NCBI GenBank assembly: GCA_943326825.2
Contig: CALPUT020000060.1
Span: 1-10,209, forward strand
Length of the DNA: 10,209 bases
From: Chryseobacterium gleum
GTDB lineage: Bacteria; Bacteroidota; Bacteroidia; Flavobacteriales_D; Crocinitomicaceae
Direction of reading: 5' to 3'
The notes beneath the pieces are model-generated. The model had not been told where the DNA came from. It saw only the letters and a program-made list of their open reading frames with translations, and searched no databases. Below are positions 8,101-10,209 of the stretch, one piece after another. Made by a program: the position numbers and the translations under genes. Every line of letters begins with the position of its first letter. Position 1 is the first letter of the stretch.

Positions 8101-10209
8101 CAAAAAAGCAATTCAAGCATATGAAGCAGCTAAAGTTATTAAGCCAGAGGAAGTTATCCCTCCTCAAAAAATTGAGGAATTAAGTAAATTAATTGCGGCT
8201 CAGTCATCTGAAGCTGAAAAAAATAAATTGTATAATGCTGCCATGCTTTTGGGTGAGAAACAAATTAAAGAAAAAAAATACTCTGATGCCCTTCTTAGTT
8301 TTCAAAATGCTTTAACTATCAAAGTTGGAGATGCTCCCGCTAAAGCGAAAATTTCTGAGGTACAACAATTGATAGACAATCAATCTGTTTCTGCCGGTAA
8401 TTCAAATGACAAAAAGGTCCAATTTGATAAATATATCAAAGATGCTGATGCCTCGTTTCAACAAAAAAATTACATTGAAGCAAAAAAGAATTATGAACTT
8501 GCATTGACACAAATTGTGAATGATAAGTATGCTACGAAACAAGTAATTGAGTCTGATCGATTAATTAGAGAGGGTTCTTCAGTAGAAATGGAAAAAGCAT
8601 ATAAATTAGCAATCAAATCAGGTGATAATTTCTATAAATCTAAAGATTATTTAAAGGCAAAAGAAGATTATTCAAAAGCATTGGAATTAAAACCAAAAGA
8701 TGCTTATACGATGAAGAAATTAAAAGAGCTAGATGTATTATTGAATTCGACTGTTTTAACACCTGAAAAATTAGAACCGTTGGGAGAACCTATTGAGAAC
8801 AATAGTTTGGTGGATGGTATGGCAGCTTTAAATCAGGCAGAAAAAGATCGTCAAAAGTTAGAAAAAGCAAAGTTAGCAGAGCGAGTTGGAGGAACGAATA
8901 CAAAAGAATTAAGTTTGGATATTCAAAAACAAGATGAGCATTTGAAATCAACTGAAGATCTTTTTAATGTTCGAACAACACTTGAAACTACTGCTGGAAA
9001 AAATGAAGACAACAGAAAGGAGTCTTCGGAATCTTTATCAACATTGAATAAAGATAAAGAGAAAGCTGATTTTGATGCAGATAATTTTGAAAAAGGAGAT
9101 GTTTTACAATCTCAAGAAAAATTAAGATCAATCGAATTACAAAATCAACAAGACGCATCTGAAAGATCTACTTCTGCAAATGAAAATGGTGCTATTATAA
9201 AGCAATACAATAATTCGAATGGAAATAAATTAATTGAAGGAGAGAATAAAGAGCAAGTGGATAATATTTCTTCTAATCAAACAGTACGTTCAATTGAATT
9301 GAAGTCAGTATTAAATCCTGTTAATGACGATGAACATCGTAAAAATACTCAATCATCAATTGAAGAAAAAGATGTTAAATCAAGTAATGATTTTGAAGCA
9401 GCTGAATTAAATAAAGCAAATGAACGTCAAGATGCTGAGAAAACAATTGATATTGCTACTAATGTAATGTCAGAAAAAGATTATGTAAATAGTTTGAGAG
9501 CTCCTAAACTCGCAGGTGAAGTAAAGCAAGCAGATATTGAAATTAATAAAGTTCAAGTTGCAGAGGCAGATAAAGATAGAGAGTCTGGATATTCAGGTGC
9601 TAAGCAAATAGCTGACTTGGTTGGTAAAACTTCAGCTGAATTTTCAGAAAAAGATGAAAATAGAAAAGAATCAACTGAAACCTTAAAAGTCAAAAATAAT
9701 GATGTTAAATCAAAGATTTCTATTGAAACTAATAAAGATGAAGTAGCAGGATTTGAGGCAACAAAAATAACCGATGATGTTCAAACAAATATGAATACAA
9801 TTGCTTCATCAAATGATGAAAACAGAAAAGAAACGGTTGAGGTGTATAAAGCAACAGAAAAACAACAAGAACAAGCGTTGTTTGAAAAAGATAAAAAAGA
9901 GACAGATAAATATCAAGGAAGTAAAGGTTTGATTGAGTCAGAAAGAGCGAAAGATGAAGGAACTGCAGTTCAAGAAAAAGCAAAAAATGATAAAAATGTC
10001 GCTGAAACAAAAGATTTAGTTAAAAGGACAACTGAAAATTATTCTGCAACAAATAATGTTGATAATGAACAAATAACAAAAGCGGATAATGGGTTACATG
10101 ATGCAAGTGTTACAGTTTCTTCGAATACTGCAGCTTCTGTTGATGCAGAGAAAGTTAATACTGCATTGATGCAAGATGTCACAAAATCAATGAAAGATGA
10201 GATATCAAA
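5198..10209 (+). CDS. Giant exported repeat protein: signal peptide, CRD-like domain, 17 TPR-like repeats, charged repeat region (3' end outside window)
   Basis: The frame opens at ATG 5198 and stays open for 1670 codons to the window edge. No Shine-Dalgarno precedes it (CAAAGAT-ATG). Residues 1-18 are a signal peptide (cut SFA|QD). Residues 25-110 resemble a carboxypeptidase-regulatory-like beta-sandwich (FSGIITNT, GVTVSLMKDG, GSNGKYGFNYTGP). A linker (VDFSFLNSEP, WDPNQMG) follows. From about 176 to 1192 there are 17 helical repeats of mostly 59-60 residues, each with a TPR-like core such as KYQEAGTIDP and a second helix of KIxEIDxLI type. From 1193 the protein becomes an Asn/Ser/Glu/Lys-rich helical region with recurring DENRKE motifs. 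Only one cysteine (220) is visible in 1670 residues. The architecture suggests a periplasmic or surface-exposed elongated scaffold. I do not recognise a named homologue and assign no function. Being divergent from the FAD gene, it has its own promoter; none is convincing. Confidence 0.9.
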   Translation, partial: MKLFILIVSLFVSVLSFAQDNIIYKFSGIITNTDLGKKEAGVTVSLMKDGKQLASGISGSNGKYGFNYTGPIGLKFVIVYSKVGLVNKRLSFDGSKMNIEDVLAGSEVQFPGDVSMFAERQGVDFSFLNSEPYVVLSWDPNQMGVVPDMAALNKMKKKVDDLLAKAPAAPNEDDAKFTEAVKAGDALFGQKKYQEAIVKFELANGIKPKEKYPTDKILECEKLLATEKKEQMAAQQADQEYTNLIKAADNLRDQKKYDDAIAKYNEAIKKKSSDPYPSQQITAVNKLKEEEKNKAAQDTKIKELIAAGDKAAASSKLDEAKTKYEEALTLKQDPLVKIKLDGINAKLAETKSKEQAKAKYDALISEASSLQASNKLPEAKAKYQEAGKLDPTQTVPPTKIKEIDDLIAKGAADKQKTEKYNALITAAEQLQTLGKLKEAKAKYQEAGTIDPTQTVPKQKITEIDNLIAGETAAADKKLKVDKLIADGTALLTKNDLDNSKLKFEEVLKLDASNSVAQAKINEINTKQNALKGQAEKDKQFELLKTEGFKLATDKKWGEAKTKLNEANTIKVDPTVTAKLKEIDAALMADKQKIDKYNTAITSAEQLQTSGKLKEAKAKYQEAGTIDPTQNIPKQKISEIDNLLAGDAATAEKKAKVDKLITEGTALLTKNDLVNSKLKFDEALKLDASNVLAQAKINEINTKQNALKGQAEKDKQFDLLKTEGFKLATEKKWSEAKTKLEEANTIKADPTVSAKIKEIDAAIKANDSQAQLEKDYTKLISDGDALVNSKNYDGAIVKYKEAQTKKPTENLPKTKIAEIEELKKNSSNQAQTDSKFKALMAEGDKFVVAKNYVDAIKKFNEALVLKPSEKDPVDKAKAAEELAKNQGSEEKKNYEKIFVVAEKAILDKDYQKAKDLIERAKSFNKQLNIVPNDKRPDDLLAKINSLELADKQYKEKIVIAETAEKAKDYKKAIQAYEAAKVIKPEEVIPPQKIEELSKLIAAQSSEAEKNKLYNAAMLLGEKQIKEKKYSDALLSFQNALTIKVGDAPAKAKISEVQQLIDNQSVSAGNSNDKKVQFDKYIKDADASFQQKNYIEAKKNYELALTQIVNDKYATKQVIESDRLIREGSSVEMEKAYKLAIKSGDNFYKSKDYLKAKEDYSKALELKPKDAYTMKKLKELDVLLNSTVLTPEKLEPLGEPIENNSLVDGMAALNQAEKDRQKLEKAKLAERVGGTNTKELSLDIQKQDEHLKSTEDLFNVRTTLETTAGKNEDNRKESSESLSTLNKDKEKADFDADNFEKGDVLQSQEKLRSIELQNQQDASERSTSANENGAIIKQYNNSNGNKLIEGENKEQVDNISSNQTVRSIELKSVLNPVNDDEHRKNTQSSIEEKDVKSSNDFEAAELNKANERQDAEKTIDIATNVMSEKDYVNSLRAPKLAGEVKQADIEINKVQVAEADKDRESGYSGAKQIADLVGKTSAEFSEKDENRKESTETLKVKNNDVKSKISIETNKDEVAGFEATKITDDVQTNMNTIASSNDENRKETVEVYKATEKQQEQALFEKDKKETDKYQGSKGLIESERAKDEGTAVQEKAKNDKNVAETKDLVKRTTENYSATNNVDNEQITKADNGLHDASVTVSSNTAASVDAEKVNTALMQDVTKSMKDEIS
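6431..6958 (+). repeat. Three-unit tandem duplication, copy 1 (528 bp)
   Basis: This block and the next one (6959-7486) match at a constant offset of 528 bases, exactly 176 codons or three helical units. Anchors are GAGCAATTACAAACT at 6479 versus 7007, AAACAAAATGC at 6773 versus 7301, and GCGGATAA at 6431 versus 6959. A hand alignment of the translations gives 145 identical residues of 176 without gaps (about 82%). Confidence 0.92.
6959..7486 (+). repeat. Three-unit tandem duplication, copy 2 (528 bp)
   Basis: This is the second copy of the block starting at 6431. It keeps the same order of units: one with EAKAKYQEAGTIDPTQ, one with ALLTKNDL and KINEINTKQNALKGQAEKDK, and one with LLKTEGFKLAT and KKW. 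Many third-position changes and conservative substitutions (D/E, I/L, A/T) separate the copies, so the duplication is not very recent and both copies have stayed in frame. Confidence 0.92.
8774..10209 (+). repeat. Charged C-terminal repeat region with recurring [ND]-E-[ND]-x-R-K-[EN] motif
   Basis: After the last TPR-like unit the composition shifts to Asn, Ser, Glu, Asp, Lys and Gln with few prolines. The clearest motif copies are NEDNRKESSESL (9002), DDEHRKNTQSS (9326), DENRKESTETLK (9653) and DENRKETVEVYK (9815). Their Arg codons, at 9014, 9338, 9662 and 9824, are spaced exactly 108, 108 and 54 codons apart. Weaker relatives are EKDRQKLEKAK (Arg at 8849) and DKDRESGYSGAK (Arg at 9578). RSIEL occurs twice (EKLRSIELQN, QTVRSIELKS). 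The pattern suggests an extended helical or coiled-coil segment of degenerate repeats. It continues beyond the window. Confidence 0.65.

Larger units (their letters stand above)
5723..8773 (+). repeat. Array of 17 tandem TPR-like units of about 59-60 codons
   Basis: Unit starts, read by aligning the recurring L-I/x-G-D/x-L core, are near 5723, 5918, 6095, 6272, 6452, 6632, 6812, 6980, 7160, 7340, 7517, 7697, 7871, 8048, 8228, 8420 and 8597. Spacing is 168-195 bases, mostly 177 or 180. The consensus is roughly YxxLIxxGDxLxxxKxYxxA, then KYxEAxxLKPxxxxPxxKI, then xEIxxLI and a Lys/Ala/Glu-rich linker. The first part matches a TPR helix pair (about 34 residues). The rest adds a further helix, so the unit is longer than a plain TPR. 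Most units carry Pro after the second helix. Confidence 0.88.

Noticed and set aside
5723..8773. Repeat array considered as CRISPR or a non-coding satellite
   Set aside because: Units diverge at the DNA level, keep frame throughout, and differ mostly by third-position and conservative changes, so they are protein-coding repeats.
9729..10010. Minus-strand open frame of 93 codons rich in Leu and Phe
   Set aside because: It is antisense to the Lys/Glu/Gln-rich end of the giant gene; the complement of AAA/GAA/CAA codons gives Phe/Leu-rich false frames.

Overview
The window is AT-rich DNA from what looks like a member of the Bacteroidota, most likely order Flavobacteriales. The grounds are an OmpA-type protein with the TPR / PD40 propeller / carboxypeptidase-regulatory / OmpA_C architecture of the type IX secretion protein PorE, start codons without Shine-Dalgarno sequences, a signal peptide ending in SFA|QD, and low GC. 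The genus cannot be fixed from this sequence alone.

Left part (1-5079), all on the minus strand. Read in the direction of transcription, there is first a FAD-dependent oxidoreductase of the DAO fold (5079-3940). A small helical protein of unknown function follows (3835-3482). Then comes a tight three-gene cluster: an inward-rectifier (KirBac-type) potassium channel (3397-2486), queE for 7-carboxy-7-deazaguanine synthase (2484-1861), and the PorE-like protein (1850 to beyond base 1). Gaps in the cluster are 1 and 10 bases, so the three genes are probably co-transcribed although they share no obvious pathway. A hairpin (3437-3470) separates the small gene from the cluster.

Right part (5198-10209), plus strand. 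One uninterrupted reading frame of 1670 codons runs off the right edge. It encodes a giant exported protein of unknown function. In order it has a signal peptide, a carboxypeptidase-regulatory-like beta domain, 17 tandem TPR-like helical repeats of about 59-60 residues, and a charged Glu/Lys/Asn/Ser-rich region with a second, unrelated repeat built around a D-E-N-R-K-E motif. Three units of the helical array are a clear 528-base tandem duplication. The gene diverges from the FAD oxidoreductase across a 118-base spacer that holds a 10-bp inverted repeat.

The window contains no RNA genes, CRISPR arrays, insertion sequences or phage genes that I can support. No gene-free stretch exceeds 120 bases. 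The giant repeat protein is the most interesting object. Its function, and any anchoring or sorting domain at its missing C-terminus, cannot be judged from here.
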